A stretch of 64,000 nt of DNA from Sphingomonas_R arantia (GCF_042682045.1 NZ_JBHUGS010000001.1:868001-932000), one strand, 5' to 3'. Shown: positions 1 to 8,817, numbered from the stretch's first letter. Notes: generated by a model not told the origin, from the sequence alone. Made by a program: numbers and translations.

Positions 1-810
1 CCAGCCGGCGGCCTTTGCCGTGGAGCGGGTCAGCGGCAGCGGGGCGGCATCGGCGGCGGACGCCACCGCGACGGCGCGGTCGCAGGGGAGCTGTTCGGAC
101 CAGTCGACCCAGCCGGCGGTGAGCGCGCCTTCGATCAGCAGCGCGCGGAAGCCGGAGCAGTCGACGAACAGGTCGCCCGCGATGGCGCTGCCATCCGCCA
201 GCCGGACCGCGGCGATGCCGGCGGGGCCGCGATCGACCGCGACGACGGTGCCCTCGCGCCGGACGACGCCGTTCGCCTCGGCATGCGCGCGGAGGAAGGC
301 GGCATAGCGGCCGGCATCGAAATGATAGGCGTAGCCGACCCGCGACAGCGGGGAGTCGCCGTTCGGGATGGGGCGGGCGAAGCGGCCGGCGGTCGCGGCG
401 CGGGCCTCGAGCGAATATTGATCGAGCGGCTCCGCCATGCCCGCCTGGCGGGCGCGGAGCCATTGCGCGGCGAAGGGGTGGCCGGCGATGTCGGTGCCGA
501 CCTGGCCGAACGGGTGGATGTAGGATTCGCCGGGGCGCGACCAGCCTTCGAAGCGGATGCCGAGCTTGTAGCTGCCGCCGGTGGCGCGAAGGAACGCGGC
601 CTCGTCGATGCCGAGCATGGCGTGGAAGGTCTGGATCGGTGGGATCGTCGCCTCCCCCACGCCGACGGTGGCGATGTCGTCCGATTCGATCAGCGTGACA
701 TGGGTACCGGCCGGCCCGAGCAGGCGGCCGAACGCGGCGGCGGCCATCCAGCCGGCGGTGCCGCCGCCGACGATGACGATCCGGCGCGGCGTGGTCGGGG
801 CGTCCGTCAT
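1..810 (-). CDS. Flavin-dependent (tryptophan-type) halogenase family protein, partial
   Basis: This is the N-terminal 270 codons of a flavin-dependent halogenase homologue; the 3' end is cut off by the window edge just as the sequence reaches the GWxWxIP region. The N-terminus has the FAD-binding motif VGGGTAGW (about residues 14-21) and GVGEATIPP (about 50-58). The lysine matching the catalytic Lys of PrnA-type enzymes is present in SYKLGIRFEGW (about K82), as is DLFVDCSGFR. The start at 810 overlaps the stop of the upstream halogenase by ATGA, so it is the last visible gene of a four-gene, translationally coupled operon. Known members move FADH2-derived hypohalous acid onto aromatic rings and need a separate flavin reductase. 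The substrate here is unknown; the neighbours suggest a role tied to xylan or plant-polymer use. Confidence 0.88.
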   Translation of the reverse strand, partial: MTDAPTTPRRIVIVGGGTAGWMAAAAFGRLLGPAGTHVTLIESDDIATVGVGEATIPPIQTFHAMLGIDEAAFLRATGGSYKLGIRFEGWSRPGESYIHPFGQVGTDIAGHPFAAQWLRARQAGMAEPLDQYSLEARAATAGRFARPIPNGDSPLSRVGYAYHFDAGRYAAFLRAHAEANGVVRREGTVVAVDRGPAGIAAVRLADGSAIAGDLFVDCSGFRALLIEGALTAGWVDWSEQLPCDRAVAVASAADAAPLPLTRSTAKAAGW

Positions 811-2327
811 GCGGCGCGGACGCGGGTGGGACATGTGTTCGCCAGATAGTCCTCGTGCCGCGGCATGCGGGCGGCGGCGTCGGCGAACATGGTGCGGAGC
901 CGGTCGAAGCGCGCATCGATCTCGCGCGTGGGGACGCCGTCGGCCAGCCGGTCCCAGCCCTCCGGCACGATGCCCTGCCCGAGCAGGACGGCGACCCAGC
1001 TGGGTTCGGCGAACAGGTCGTCCTCCCACCGGAACAGCCGGCCGCGGCGGCGCCAGAGTGCGATCTTTTCGGCGAGGGCGTCCGGGATCGCGCGGGTCTG
1101 CGCGTCGCGCCAGAAGGGTGAATCGGTGCGGCGTGTGGCGTGATAGTGCAGCACGAGGAAGTCGCGGACCTGATCGAACTGGACCTCCGCCAGGCGGTTG
1201 TAGGTGGCGATCTCGACCGGCGAGAAGCCCTGGTCCGGGAACAGCGCCAGCAGTTTGGAGATGCCGGTCTGCACCATGTGGAGGCTGGTCGATTCGAGCG
1301 GTTCGGCGAACCCCGACGCAAGGCCGAGCGCCACGACGTTGCCGATCCATTGCCGCCGCCGCCGGCCCGCGGTGAAGCGCAGCACGCGCGGATCGGCAAG
1401 CGGGCGGCCGTCGACATTGGCGACCAGCGTGGCGGCAGCCTCGTCGTCCGAGACATAGGCGCTGGAATAGACATAGCCGTTGCCGGTGCGGTGCTGCAGC
1501 GGGATGCGCCATTGCCAGCCGGCGGGGCGCGCGGTGGAGCGCGTGAAGGGCGCGATTGCGCGGTCGGTGCGCGCGCTGGGCATCGCGACGGCGCGGTCGC
1601 ACGGCAGCCAGCGTGTCCAGTCCTCGTAGCCCGCGCCGAGCGCCTCCTCGATCAGCAGGCCGCGGAAGCCCGAGCAGTCGATGAACAGGTCGCCCGCGAC
1701 GATGCGGTCGCCGGCCAGCGCCACGTGGCGGACATGGCCGGTTTCGCCGTCGAGCGTGACCTCGACGATCTCGCCCTCGATCCGGCGGACGCCGCCGCGT
1801 TCGGCGCGGGCGCGGAGGAACTGCGCGTAGAGCCCGGCGTCGAAATGATAGGCGTGGTTCATCTGCGACAGGATCGAGGCAGGATCGGCGGAGGGCGGCG
1901 CGAACCGTCCGGCGCGGGCGGCAACGGCGCACAGCGCATAGTCGCCGATATCCTCGTCCACCCCGGCCGCACGGCGGCGGCGCCAATATTGGTGGAAGCG
2001 GACCCCCTCGATATCGAAGCCGAAGCCGCCGAACGGGTGGAGATAGCGTTCGCCAAGGGCGGCCCAGTCGACGAATTCGATGCCAAGCTTGAAGCTGCCG
2101 GCGGTGGCGGCGAGGAACTCCGCCTCGTCGATGCCGAGCATGGCGTTGAAGGCGCGGATCGGCGGGATCGTCGCCTCCCCCACGCCGACGGTGCCGATCG
2201 CGTCGGATTCGACGAGCGTGACGGCGGTGCCGGTGGGGACGAGCCGGGCGAGTGCTGCGGCCGTCATCCAGCCGGCGGTGCCGCCGCCGACGATCACGAC
2301 GCTGCGGACGGGGGCGCCGATCGTCAT
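807..2327 (-). CDS. Flavin-dependent halogenase family protein
   Basis: The protein has 506 residues, normal for the tryptophan-halogenase family. It carries the FAD motif VGGGTAGWM (residues 13-21), GVGEATIPPI, the catalytic-lysine motif SFKLGIEFVDW (K80), DLFIDCSGFRG, the halogenase signature GWQWRIP followed by LQHRTGNGYVYS, and EPLESTSLH containing the second catalytic Glu. All residues known to matter for halogenation are therefore present. The frame stays open upstream to 2906, but the start is placed at the ATG at 2327 because the FAD fold begins right after it and it overlaps the previous stop by ATGA. It is a member of the four-gene minus-strand operon. Homologues next to TonB-dependent receptors are common in sphingomonads and Brevundimonas; their natural substrates are mostly unknown. 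Confidence 0.92.
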   Translation of the reverse strand: MTIGAPVRSVVIVGGGTAGWMTAAALARLVPTGTAVTLVESDAIGTVGVGEATIPPIRAFNAMLGIDEAEFLAATAGSFKLGIEFVDWAALGERYLHPFGGFGFDIEGVRFHQYWRRRRAAGVDEDIGDYALCAVAARAGRFAPPSADPASILSQMNHAYHFDAGLYAQFLRARAERGGVRRIEGEIVEVTLDGETGHVRHVALAGDRIVAGDLFIDCSGFRGLLIEEALGAGYEDWTRWLPCDRAVAMPSARTDRAIAPFTRSTARPAGWQWRIPLQHRTGNGYVYSSAYVSDDEAAATLVANVDGRPLADPRVLRFTAGRRRRQWIGNVVALGLASGFAEPLESTSLHMVQTGISKLLALFPDQGFSPVEIATYNRLAEVQFDQVRDFLVLHYHATRRTDSPFWRDAQTRAIPDALAEKIALWRRRGRLFRWEDDLFAEPSWVAVLLGQGIVPEGWDRLADGVPTREIDARFDRLRTMFADAAARMPRHEDYLANTCPTRVRAA

Positions 2328-3709
2328 GCGACGGCCCGGCGGCGGGCGACGACCTGCGCATAGGGCGGCAGGCTGCGTACGCGGTCGATCATCGCGGCGC
2401 GGTGTGCGGCGAGATGGCGTTCGATCGCAGGGATGGGGAGTAAGTCCGCCAGCGCATCGTGGCGGCGCGGGACGACGCCCATCGCATCGAACATGGCGGC
2501 CCAGTCCTCCTCTTCGAAAGGTTCGTCGTCGAACATCGGCAGGCGGCCGCGGGCGGCGAACAGGTCGCGTTTGGCGACCACGGTGTCGGGTAGTTCGGTG
2601 GTTCGGCGCGCGTTCCAGAAGGCGCCGGGGCGGCCCGCGGCGGCATATTGCGCGATGACGAAATCGCGGGCGCGGGCCTGTTCGCCAGTGGTGCCGCGGT
2701 TGAACGCGGCGCTGGCGACCGGATCGGTGCGGTCCGCCGGCCAATACTGGATCAGCCGGACGAGCGCGTTCAGCAGCAGCGGCAGCGCGGTCGGGTGGAG
2801 CGGTTCGAGCAGGCAGGACGCGGCGCCGAGCGCGATGCGGTTGCCGGTCCAGGGGGCGGCCAGCGCGCCCTGGCGGAAGCTGCGCCCCGCGCCGTCGACG
2901 CTGCACGCGACGCGGACGTCGGCGCCGTCGAGCGGCCAGCCCATGACCCAGCCGGCGTCCTGTGCATCAACTTGCGCGAAGGGGGGGGGGGCGCCGTCGG
3001 CGGGGACGGTCTCGGTCGCGGTGCGGTTGCAGGGGAGCCAGTGCGACCAGTCCTCGAACGGGGCGTCCGTCGGGGCGGTGCCGGTGCAGTCGAGCAGCAG
3101 GAAGGGTTCGACTGTGGTGCCGTCGGTGAGCGTGAGGTGCGTCGCGATCGGGCCGTCGGTGGTGATATCGCGGAGGGGGGCGGACGCGTTTTCGGCGCCG
3201 TTGTTGCAGGCGATGCTGCGCAGCATTCGGGCGTACAGCGACGAGTCCAAGTGCAACGCACGATCGATCGGGGCGGCGGGATCGAAGCGGCCGGACTGGG
3301 CGGCGAGCGCGGCGATTGCGTGGTCTGCGAACCGGACAGTCTGGCCGGCCGAGCGGAGCCGCGCGGCGAGGTGGCGGAACGCGACGCCGTCGAGCGGGGC
3401 ACCGGTTTCGCCGTAGGACAGGAAGGCGGTTGCGCCGTCCGCGCGCCAGCCGGCGAGGACGGTGCCGAGCGCGTAGCCGCCGCCGGTGCCGTCGACCAGT
3501 TGCCGGTCGTCGAGCCCGAGATCGGCGTGGAAGGCGGCGAGCGCGGGCGGGACCGCGATCAGCGGCGCGAAATCGCCGAGCCCGTCGCCACGCGCGCCGG
3601 TGTCGATCACCAGCACGCGGTATTCTGCGCGGGGCAGGCGGCGGGCGAGGGCCGCGGCGGCGATCCAGCCGCAAAGCGTGTCACCCAGGATCGCGACAGT
3701 CTCGATCAT
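2324..3709 (-). CDS. Degenerate flavin-dependent halogenase-like protein, probably non-catalytic
   Basis: This 461-residue protein is clearly related to its neighbours along its whole length but has lost the hallmark residues. The N-terminal GGGTAGW is replaced by LGDTLCGW, so the dinucleotide-binding glycines are missing. The position of the catalytic lysine reads GGYALGTVLAGW (Ala at about residue 80 for Lys). The WxWxIP signature reads GWVMGWPLDG, and PLESTS reads PLHPTA, which removes the second catalytic Glu. LLLDCTGT and EDWSHWLPCNRT are kept. It overlaps both neighbours by ATGA. An 11-bp run of C in the coding strand (2981-2991, encoding APPP near residue 241) is a possible slippage site. 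It could be a scaffold, partner or binding protein for the active paralogues, or an enzyme of changed chemistry. The family is certain; the function is not. Confidence 0.85.
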   Translation of the reverse strand: MIETVAILGDTLCGWIAAAALARRLPRAEYRVLVIDTGARGDGLGDFAPLIAVPPALAAFHADLGLDDRQLVDGTGGGYALGTVLAGWRADGATAFLSYGETGAPLDGVAFRHLAARLRSAGQTVRFADHAIAALAAQSGRFDPAAPIDRALHLDSSLYARMLRSIACNNGAENASAPLRDITTDGPIATHLTLTDGTTVEPFLLLDCTGTAPTDAPFEDWSHWLPCNRTATETVPADGAPPPFAQVDAQDAGWVMGWPLDGADVRVACSVDGAGRSFRQGALAAPWTGNRIALGAASCLLEPLHPTALPLLLNALVRLIQYWPADRTDPVASAAFNRGTTGEQARARDFVIAQYAAAGRPGAFWNARRTTELPDTVVAKRDLFAARGRLPMFDDEPFEEEDWAAMFDAMGVVPRRHDALADLLPIPAIERHLAAHRAAMIDRVRSLPPYAQVVARRRAVA

Positions 3710-5205
3710 GCGGCGGCGCCGATCGCGGCGATGTGGTCGGCATGCCCCGGCATCGCATCGGCGGCGCGGCGGCAGGCGGCGGCGACCGCGGCGACATGGG
3801 CGGCGGACTGTTCGGGCGGGACGGCGGCGACCAGTGGGTGCGGGCGTTGCGGTACGATCCGCTGGCCATAATAGACGGCGAGCCAGCTGGCCGGCAGGAA
3901 CATGCCCTCCCGGTACGCCGCGACGATGCCGCGATCCTGGAACTCGGCCATCTTCTCGACCAGCGAGGGCGGCAGTTCCATCGTGCGGACATGCCGCCAG
4001 AAGGGCGTGTCGTCACGTTCGGTCGCGGTGTAATGCAGGATCAGGAAGTCTCGCACGCGTTCATATTCCAGCGCCATCGCGCGGTTATATTCAGCGATGT
4101 CAACCGGATCGACCGCGCCGTCCGCCGGGAACAGCTCGACCAGCTTGCCGATCGCGAGCTGGATCAGGTGGATGCTCGTCGACTCGAGCGGTTCGAGGAA
4201 GCCCGCCGACAGGCCGATCGCGACGGTGTTGCCGATCCATTGCGACCGCCGCCGGCCGGTGCGGAAGCGCAGCATGCGCGGTTCGGCAAGCGCCTCGCCC
4301 TCCAGAGTGTCGAGCAGGCGGGCGCGCGCGACGTCCGGGTCGGTGAAGCGCGTCGAGAAGACATGGCCGTTGCCGGTGCGGTGCTGCAACGGGATGCGCC
4401 ATTGACAGCCGGCCTCGCGCGCGGTGGCGCGGGTATAGGGGGTGAGCGGGCCGGTGTTGCTGCACGGGACGGCCCAGGCGGCGTCGCATGGTAGCCAGTG
4501 CGACCAGTCCTCATAGCCCGCCTCCAGTGCGCCTTCGATCAGCAGGCCGCGGAAGCCCGAGCAGTCGACGAACAGGTCGCCCTTTATCCGCCGCCCGTCG
4601 GCCAAGCGGACCGCCGCGACCCCGGCGTCGCCGCGATCGACCGCGGTGACGCGCCCTTCGACGCGCGAGACGCCGCGTCGTTCGGAATAGTCGCGGAGGT
4701 AGGCGGCGTAGAGCGAGGCGTCGAACTGGTAGGCGTAGGAGAAAGTCGATCCGACCGCGCGTGGATCGGCGGAGGGCGGGGCGAAGCGGTTGGCGCGCGC
4801 CGCGACGATCGGCAGCGAGCAGGCCTCGAGCGAAGGCGTTGTGCCGGCGCGTGCGGCGTTCAGCCAGTGGTGGTGGAACGGGAGTCCTGCGATGTCGTGG
4901 CCGAAATCGCCGAACGGGTGGATATAGCTGTCGCCGATCCGGCCCCAGTCGCGGAATTCGATGCCGAGCTTGAACGTCGCCTTGGTCCGGCGGACGAAAT
5001 CGGCCTCGTCGATGCCCAGCCGCTGGTTGAAGTAGCGGATGTGCGGGACGGTCGCCTCGCCCACGCCGACGGTGCCGATTTCCTCCGATTCGATCAGCAC
5101 GATATCGGCCAGCCGGCCGGCGAAGGCCCACGCCAATGTTGCGGCCGTCATCCATCCGGCGGTACCGCCGCCGACGATCACGATGCGCTGTCTCTTGTCC
5201 GCCAC
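3706..5205 (-). CDS. Flavin-dependent halogenase family protein, first gene of operon
   Basis: The protein has about 499 residues. It has VGGGTAGWM near the N-terminus, GTVGVGEATVP, TFKLGIEFRDW with the catalytic lysine (about K79), DLFVDCSGFRG, GCQWRIPLQHRTGNG (the first Trp of GWxWxIP is Cys here) and EPLESTSIH. I chose the GTG at 5205 because GGAG lies about 7-9 bases upstream; an in-frame GTG at 5211 lies too close to that site. It is the promoter-proximal gene of the halogenase operon and diverges from the TonB-dependent receptor gene. A LacI-type operator (5227-5242) lies just upstream. It probably acts as an FADH2-dependent halogenase or related flavin enzyme; no flavin reductase gene is nearby. 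Confidence 0.9.
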   Translation of the reverse strand: MADKRQRIVIVGGGTAGWMTAATLAWAFAGRLADIVLIESEEIGTVGVGEATVPHIRYFNQRLGIDEADFVRRTKATFKLGIEFRDWGRIGDSYIHPFGDFGHDIAGLPFHHHWLNAARAGTTPSLEACSLPIVAARANRFAPPSADPRAVGSTFSYAYQFDASLYAAYLRDYSERRGVSRVEGRVTAVDRGDAGVAAVRLADGRRIKGDLFVDCSGFRGLLIEGALEAGYEDWSHWLPCDAAWAVPCSNTGPLTPYTRATAREAGCQWRIPLQHRTGNGHVFSTRFTDPDVARARLLDTLEGEALAEPRMLRFRTGRRRSQWIGNTVAIGLSAGFLEPLESTSIHLIQLAIGKLVELFPADGAVDPVDIAEYNRAMALEYERVRDFLILHYTATERDDTPFWRHVRTMELPPSLVEKMAEFQDRGIVAAYREGMFLPASWLAVYYGQRIVPQRPHPLVAAVPPEQSAAHVAAVAAACRRAADAMPGHADHIAAIGAAA

Positions 5206-5226
5206 GATCACCCTCTCCGCCCGAAC

Positions 5227-5242
5227 TGTTACCGCTACGACA
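5227..5242. promoter_or_regulatory. LacI-type operator candidate (halogenase operon side)
   Basis: TGTTACCGCTACGACA contains the palindromic core TACCGCTA centred on CG. It lies about 22 bp upstream of the first halogenase start. The same TANCGNTA core occurs at the other glycoside-use promoters in this window. Calling it a LacI-family operator follows the general form of such sites; the regulator is not in the window. Confidence 0.6.
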
Positions 5243-5347
5243 CAATCGGAAACTTTGTTACGACTATTGTCCGCTTTGTCAGTTCAAGCTCTAGCTCACC
5301 GCAAAAAGCGGGGCTAGTGCTGGATTTCAACGTGACGCTGATCAATT

Positions 5348-5362
5348 TTGATAGCGATAACA
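5348..5362. promoter_or_regulatory. LacI-type operator candidate (receptor side)
   Basis: TTGATAGCGATAACA contains the core TAGCGATA. It lies about 22 bp upstream of the chosen start of the TonB-dependent receptor and about 122 bp from the operator at 5227. Two sites flanking one divergent promoter region would allow joint repression or looping. Confidence 0.6.
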
Positions 5363-5383
5363 CGACGTAAGGGGATGACTGAA

Positions 5384-8300
5384 ATGCAGACCGGTACCGG
5401 AACGACGCGCGTGTGCGATCGGGCGCGGGCGCTGAAAGGCGGCGCATCGATCATGGTGCTGACGCTGCTCACCGTGCCGCATGTCGCATTCGCCCAGGCC
5501 AACCCAGCGGCGCAGGACGCGCCAGCCGCCGCCGCGCAGCCATCCGCCAATGCGCAGGTCCCGTCGGGCGGCGCCGCCGTGACCGGTGCGGAAGCCGCGA
5601 CCGCGACGCCGCAGGAAGCGGCCGGCGCGCAGGACATCATCGTCACCGGCATCCGCCGCAGCCTGCAGAGCGCGCAGGCGATCAAGCGCAACTCCGAAGT
5701 GGTGGTCGACTCGATCTCCGCCGAGGATATCGGTGCCCTGCCCGACCGGTCCGTGACCGAGGCGTTGCAGCGCGTGCCCGGCGTGTCGATCAGCCGCTTC
5801 TCCGCCGGTGCCGACCCCGACCATTTCGCCACCGAAGGTTCGGGCGTCGTCGTCCGTGGCCTGACCTACACCCGCTCCGAGATCAACGGCCGCGACTCGT
5901 TCAGCGCCGGTAACGGCCGCGGGCTGTCGTTCGCCGACGTGCCGTCGGAGCTGCTGGGCGGCGTGGACGTGTTCAAGAGCCCGTCCGCGGACATGATCGA
6001 AGGCGGCATCGCCGGTACGGTCAACCTGCGCACGCGCGTGCCGTTCGACTCCAACGGGTTCGCATTCGGTGGGACGCTGGAGAACAACTATGGCGATTTC
6101 GTCAAGAAGTCGTCGCCGACCGTGTCTGCGCTGGTGAGCAACCGCTGGGCGACGGGGATCGGCGATTTCGGTCTGCTCGGCAGCTTCGTGCGATCGCAGG
6201 TCCGGTCGCGCGCCGACAGCGTGCAGATCTCCAACTGGGGTACGCGCGTGCTCACCGCGGACGGCCAGCTGCTCCAGCCGCTCGACGCCAATGCGCAGCC
6301 GAACGTCGGTACGACCGTCTATGTGCCGCGCGGCGCGGGCAGCCGCAGCCAGGAATTCAACCGCACGCGCTACGGCTACTCCGCCGCGGGCCAGTGGCGC
6401 AGCCTGGACCGGTCGATGACCGCGACGGCGCAGTTCCTCCGCACCGATTCGCGCGAGAACTGGACCGAGAATTCGATCGAGGTCGCGACCGACAACGTGC
6501 TGGCCGCGGGTGATTCGCAGCCGCTGCCCGGCACGTCGTTCGTGTTCGACGAGGACAATGCGTTCGTCAGCGGCATCGTGACCGGCCCGAACGGGTTCCA
6601 GGCCGACGGCCAGGAGGGCGGCGATCGCCGCACGCCGGTGAACGGGTTGCAGAGCAACAACATCGCGCGCGGCAACCAGAGCCGGTTCATCACGAACGAT
6701 GCCAGCTTCAACTTCAAGTGGCAGCCGACCAAGCGGCTGGGCATCAGCGTGGATTACCAGCATGTCTGGTCGACCGTGAAGGTCACCGACCTGACGGTGT
6801 GGGGCACGACGTATCAGAATGCGGACATCCGCCTGAACGGCAACAAGCCGGCGTTCGTCGACCTGATCCCGGTGACGAACAAGGGTGACACCAACTACTT
6901 CAACAACCCGAGCTACACCGACCCGTCGAATAGCTTCTACCGGTCGGCGATGGATCACGTCGAGGACAGCGAGGGCAACGAGGACTCGGCGCGCATCGAT
7001 CTCGATTATTCCTTCCCCGAGGAGAGCTGGCTGAACTCGATCCGGGTCGGCTATCGCTTCTCCGATCGCCAGAATACCGCGCGGTCGTCCGCGTATAACT
7101 GGGGCGTGCTGAGCGAGATCTGGGGCGGTGGTACGGTGCCCGATCCGGCCAATCCGGGCGCGACCCTGTCCGTCGGGCCGGGCGGCCCGGTGTGGTTCGA
7201 TCGTCCGGTGGACGGCAACCCGGCGACGCGCACGACCGGTTCGACCGCGCCGCAGGAAGCGTTTCTGTACGAGAATTTCTTCCGCGGGAAGGCGAACGAT
7301 CCGTCCAACGGCGGTCGCGTATTCTACCCGGGTTCGCAGCTGCAGGACTATCAGTCCGCGATCCAGCAGATCAGCCAGATCGCGCAGGAATGGCGGACGT
7401 TCACGACCAACAACTCGGGTGCCGACGGCTGGGTGCCGCTGGCCAACCGCAGCGGCGTGCTGGCCGGAACGCCGTATCGTCCGGGCGAGATCAACCCGGT
7501 CGCGGAGCGCAACAACGCGGCCTATGTCGCGGTGCGGTTCGGTAACGACCTGGGCAATGGCTGGGACCTGAGCGGCAATGTCGGCGTGCGGTATACCAAG
7601 ACGCGGCGCGTTTCGTCCGGGTTCTTCGCGTTCCCGAACCAGTCGTTCAACTGCGTCGCGCCGACCGACGGCTCGCCCATCTCGCGCTTCTGCCAGTTGC
7701 CGCAGGCGACCCGCGACGGCGCGGCCGCGTTCCAGAACGGCGCGCTGACCCCGAACGATGCGAAGCTGACCTACGATTATTTCCTGCCGAGCGTGAACGT
7801 GAAGCTGGGTGTCGGCGGCGGGCTGCAGTTCCGCGCGGCGTACAGCAAGAGCGTGGCGCCGCCGGAATTCCTGCTGACGCGGTCGTTCTACAACATCGGG
7901 CTGAACACCAGCGACCAGACGATCCTGTTTAACGGCGGCCCGGTGGCGACGTTCGACGTCGGCAACCCGAACCTGAAGCCGGTGACCGCGGACAATCTGG
8001 ATCTGACCGCGGAATGGTATTTCTCCAGCGTCGGCCAGCTTACGGTCTCGGCATTCGCCAAGAACCTGAAGGGTGTGCAGTCGGTCGGGACGCAGCGGCT
8101 GAGCTTCACCAACAACGGTGCGACGTTCGACGCGATCGTGACGACGCCGATCAATTCGGACGAGACCGGCAAGGTTCGCGGCGTGGAGTTCGGATACCAG
8201 CAGACCTACGACTTCCTGCCCGGGTTCCTGTCCGGTTTCGGTCTGTCCGCCAACTTCACCTACGTGAAGTCGAAGGGCGTGTCGCAGCAGCAGCTCGACC

Positions 8301-8701
8301 CGAACGATCCGAACGTGACCGCCGGCATCATCTCGTCGGTTGATACCGGCCAGCTGTCGCTCCAGGGGCTGTCGAAGTATCAGTATAATATCGGGCCGTT
8401 CTATCAGAAGAACGGGCTCGAGCTGCGGGCGGCGTATAACTGGCGGTCGCGCAACCTGCTGACCATCCGCGACGTGATCGTGCCGAACGCGCCGGTCTAT
8501 GCGGAATCCTATGGTCAGGTGGACGCGTCGATCTTCTACGCGGTGACGCCGGAGATCCGGATGGGCTTCCAGGGGGTGAACCTGTCCAAGGCGATCACCC
8601 GGACGTCCTATGTCATCAATTCGGACCTGCTGACCCGGCCGCGCAACTGGTTCATCAACGATCAGCGTTTCACCTTCTCGGTCCGCGCTTCGTTCAAATA
8701 A
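5384..8701 (+). CDS. TonB-dependent receptor, likely xylo-oligosaccharide transporter
   Basis: A 1105-residue outer-membrane receptor that would carry its ligand into the periplasm using TonB-ExbBD energy. It has a signal peptide ending near AFAQ (about residue 38), a low-complexity Ala/Pro stretch, a TonB box in DIIVTGIRRSL (about 84-94), then a plug domain with DIGALPDRSVTEALQRVPGV and a long beta-barrel ending FSVRASFK. This long form with the IRRSL box is typical of sphingomonad and Caulobacter receptors for carbohydrates rather than siderophores. I chose the ATG at 5384 because AAGGGG lies 9 bases upstream; in-frame starts at 5348 (TTG) and 5375 (ATG) fit worse. The divergent halogenases and the downstream GH43, GH10, GH67 and GH3 genes with shared operators point to xylan fragments as ligand. 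Substrate is inferred. Confidence 0.93.
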   Translation: MQTGTGTTRVCDRARALKGGASIMVLTLLTVPHVAFAQANPAAQDAPAAAAQPSANAQVPSGGAAVTGAEAATATPQEAAGAQDIIVTGIRRSLQSAQAIKRNSEVVVDSISAEDIGALPDRSVTEALQRVPGVSISRFSAGADPDHFATEGSGVVVRGLTYTRSEINGRDSFSAGNGRGLSFADVPSELLGGVDVFKSPSADMIEGGIAGTVNLRTRVPFDSNGFAFGGTLENNYGDFVKKSSPTVSALVSNRWATGIGDFGLLGSFVRSQVRSRADSVQISNWGTRVLTADGQLLQPLDANAQPNVGTTVYVPRGAGSRSQEFNRTRYGYSAAGQWRSLDRSMTATAQFLRTDSRENWTENSIEVATDNVLAAGDSQPLPGTSFVFDEDNAFVSGIVTGPNGFQADGQEGGDRRTPVNGLQSNNIARGNQSRFITNDASFNFKWQPTKRLGISVDYQHVWSTVKVTDLTVWGTTYQNADIRLNGNKPAFVDLIPVTNKGDTNYFNNPSYTDPSNSFYRSAMDHVEDSEGNEDSARIDLDYSFPEESWLNSIRVGYRFSDRQNTARSSAYNWGVLSEIWGGGTVPDPANPGATLSVGPGGPVWFDRPVDGNPATRTTGSTAPQEAFLYENFFRGKANDPSNGGRVFYPGSQLQDYQSAIQQISQIAQEWRTFTTNNSGADGWVPLANRSGVLAGTPYRPGEINPVAERNNAAYVAVRFGNDLGNGWDLSGNVGVRYTKTRRVSSGFFAFPNQSFNCVAPTDGSPISRFCQLPQATRDGAAAFQNGALTPNDAKLTYDYFLPSVNVKLGVGGGLQFRAAYSKSVAPPEFLLTRSFYNIGLNTSDQTILFNGGPVATFDVGNPNLKPVTADNLDLTAEWYFSSVGQLTVSAFAKNLKGVQSVGTQRLSFTNNGATFDAIVTTPINSDETGKVRGVEFGYQQTYDFLPGFLSGFGLSANFTYVKSKGVSQQQLDPNDPNVTAGIISSVDTGQLSLQGLSKYQYNIGPFYQKNGLELRAAYNWRSRNLLTIRDVIVPNAPVYAESYGQVDASIFYAVTPEIRMGFQGVNLSKAITRTSYVINSDLLTRPRNWFINDQRFTFSVRASFK

Positions 8702-8722
8702 GGTCTTCGTCTACGCAGCCTG

Positions 8723-8756
8723 CGGCCGTCCCCGATCCCCGGGGGCGGCCGTTCGC
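8723..8756 (+). terminator. Hairpin after TonB-dependent receptor
   Basis: A GC-rich inverted repeat starts 21 bp after the receptor stop. The arms are CGGCCGTCCCCG and CGGGGGCGGCCG, with one G-T wobble and a 5-base loop, followed by TTCGCTTG. It is a likely rho-independent-type terminator, although its T tract is weak. Confidence 0.55.
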
Positions 8757-8802
8757 TTGTCCGGGCCGGGTTGCTTTGCCGGGCGCGCGCCCATAGCATC
8801 GT

Positions 8803-8817
8803 CGGGAGCGCTACCAG
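8803..8817. promoter_or_regulatory. LacI-type operator candidate upstream of GH43
   Basis: CGGGAGCGCTACCAG contains GAGCGCTA, one mismatch from the TANCGNTA core. It lies about 27 bp upstream of the GH43 start, the same spacing as at the other sites in this locus. Confidence 0.55.

Noticed and set aside
807..2906. A 699-codon reading of the second halogenase gene with an Arg-rich N-terminus
   Set aside because: The extra N-terminal part overlaps the upstream halogenase in another frame and has shadow-type composition; the FAD fold begins at 2327 with an ATGA overlap.
2324..3709. Calling the third halogenase gene a pseudogene
   Set aside because: The frame is open for its full length, has normal overlaps with both neighbours and keeps structural motifs, so a kept non-catalytic protein fits better.
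5342..6958. A 538-codon frame antisense to the TonB-dependent receptor
   Set aside because: Arg/His/Val-rich shadow of a GC-rich gene; the sense frame has signal peptide, TonB box and plug motifs.
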